Shown here piece by piece: positions 63,356 through 64,000 of a stretch of 64,000 nt of DNA. Below the pieces are notes generated by a model, which was not told the DNA's origin, ran no database searches, and saw only the letters and a list, made by a program, of their open reading frames with translations. Where the stretch lies: NCBI RefSeq assembly GCF_013409045.1, contig NZ_JACCBT010000001.1, positions 1,984,001 to 2,048,000 of the forward strand, in the 5' to 3' direction. A program made the position numbers and the translations under genes. Origin of the DNA: Actinomadura citrea (lineage in GTDB: Bacteria > Actinomycetota > Actinomycetes > Streptosporangiales > Streptosporangiaceae). Within the stretch, counting starts at the first letter, position 1; each line of letters opens with the position of its first letter.

Positions 63356-64000
63356 GTGAGCGACGCCTTCGCAGAGCCCTTCGAGCAGCACCGCAACCTG
63401 CTGTTCGCGGTGGCCTACCGGATGCTCGGCACGGCGGCCGACGCGGAGGACGCCGTGCAGGACGCCTGGCTGCGCTGGTCGGCGGGCGACCGGTCCGGTG
63501 TGGCCGACCCCAAGGCCTACCTCGTCCGGATCACCACCAACGTCGCGCTCGACCGGCTGCGCTCGGCGCAGGTCCGGCGCGAGACCTATGTCGGGCCGTG
63601 GCTGCCCGAGCCGATGCTGACCTCCCCGGACGTCGCCGAGGACGCCGAGCTCTCGGAGTCGGTGTCGATGGCGATGCTCGTCGTCCTGGAGACGCTGAGC
63701 CCCCTCGAACGCGCCGTGTTCGTGCTGAAGGAGGTCTTCGGCTACCCCTTCGCCGAGATCGCCCAGGCGCTGGACCGCTCGGAGGCGTCGGTCCGCCAGC
63801 TCGGCACCCGCGCCCGCAAGCACGTGGAGGCGCGGCGCCCCCGCTTCGAGGCCGGCGGCGCCGAGCGGCGCGCCGCCACCGAGCGGTTCTTCGAGGCGGT
63901 CGTCGGCGGCGACGTCAACCGCCTCATGGAGGTCCTCGCGCCCGACGTCGCGCTGTGGTCCGACGGCGGCGGCAAGGTCCGGGCGCCCCGCCGGGCGATC
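63356..64000 (+). CDS. ECF41-type sigma factor, C-terminus cut off by the window edge
   Basis: 215 codons are visible up to the right edge. Region 2 has RMLGTAADAEDAVQDAWLRW, the linker has the ECF41 motif YVGPWLPEP, region 4 has FAEIAQALDRSEASVRQLGTRARKH, and the fused SnoaL-like domain begins with ERFFEAVVGGDVNRLME and DGGGK. It is a paralog of the 15808-16716 gene. The GTG at 63356 follows GGAGGACC. A perfect ECF41 promoter lies directly upstream. No COE-type target gene is visible before the edge. Confidence 0.93.
   Translation, partial: MSDAFAEPFEQHRNLLFAVAYRMLGTAADAEDAVQDAWLRWSAGDRSGVADPKAYLVRITTNVALDRLRSAQVRRETYVGPWLPEPMLTSPDVAEDAELSESVSMAMLVVLETLSPLERAVFVLKEVFGYPFAEIAQALDRSEASVRQLGTRARKHVEARRPRFEAGGAERRAATERFFEAVVGGDVNRLMEVLAPDVALWSDGGGKVRAPRRAI

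Overview
The window reads as chromosomal DNA of a very GC-rich actinomycete, most likely a Thermomonosporaceae/Actinomadura-type organism. The evidence is overwhelming C/G in third codon positions, many GTG starts, a DUF3117 protein, a sigE-rseA-htrA-tatB-mrp block, a 2-methylisoborneol operon and many leaderless promoters (TANNNT followed 6-7 nt later by the start codon). The genus is inferred, not proven. No rRNA, tRNA, CRISPR array or complete insertion sequence was seen.

Layout. 0-6 kb: a broken-edge SDR gene, a VOC protein, two unknown proteins, a GNAT acetyltransferase, a TraR/DksA zinc-finger protein, an alpha/beta hydrolase, and an ECF sigma factor coupled to an SRPBCC-like protein. 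6-8 kb: an ABC-F ribosome-protection-type ATPase behind what looks like a leader-peptide/terminator attenuator. 8-16 kb: an exonuclease, an epoxide hydrolase, a secreted hydrolase, a small membrane gene bracketed by 68-bp direct repeats, a secreted cholesterol oxidase with a perfect KstR-type operator, and divergently a dehydrogenase gene with a KstR2-type operator followed by a carboxymuconolactone decarboxylase-like gene. 15.8-23.2 kb: an ECF41 sigma factor, two MFS exporters, a GT4 glycosyltransferase and three poorly known genes.

23-28.8 kb: lysine/diaminopimelate genes dapD and dapE around a phosphopantetheinyl transferase, a LOG-family gene, and an ECF sigma factor with a coupled membrane protein. 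28.9-31.5 kb: two truncated genes (DHFR-like and cytochrome P450) fused at a junction, then the geranyl-diphosphate methyltransferase and 2-methylisoborneol synthase genes. 32-39.6 kb: RtcB RNA ligase tail-to-tail with archease, a lipoprotein HtrA-like protease, a TetR-ABC exporter operon with a double operator over its promoter, and a second LOG gene. 39.6-46.7 kb: a pyruvate-oxidase-like TPP enzyme, an inositol-phosphatase-family enzyme, a Cgl0159-type barrel protein with aberrant codon use, a PhoX-like phosphatase, small envelope genes and tag.

46.7-64 kb: an FtsX/LolD-type ABC pair, an enoyl-CoA hydratase, DUF3117, leucyl aminopeptidase, and the envelope-stress block: O-methyltransferase divergent from sigE, then rseA, an RseB-like protein, htrA, tatB and convergent mrp. 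A MarR regulator, a DUF1003 protein, a MgtE-N/CBS protein and a second ECF41 sigma factor (cut by the right edge, with a textbook ECF41 promoter) close the window. As I recall the Mycobacterium tuberculosis map, dapD-dapE-LOG-tag-DUF3117-O-methyltransferase-sigE-rseA-htrA-tatB-mrp-DUF1003/MgtE-N follows the Rv1201-Rv1232 order. The right half would then be conserved core and most of the left half accessory.

Five sigma-factor genes lie in 64 kb. The most interesting regulatory signals are the ABC-F attenuator, the KstR/KstR2-like sites, the double TetR operator and the ECF41 promoter.
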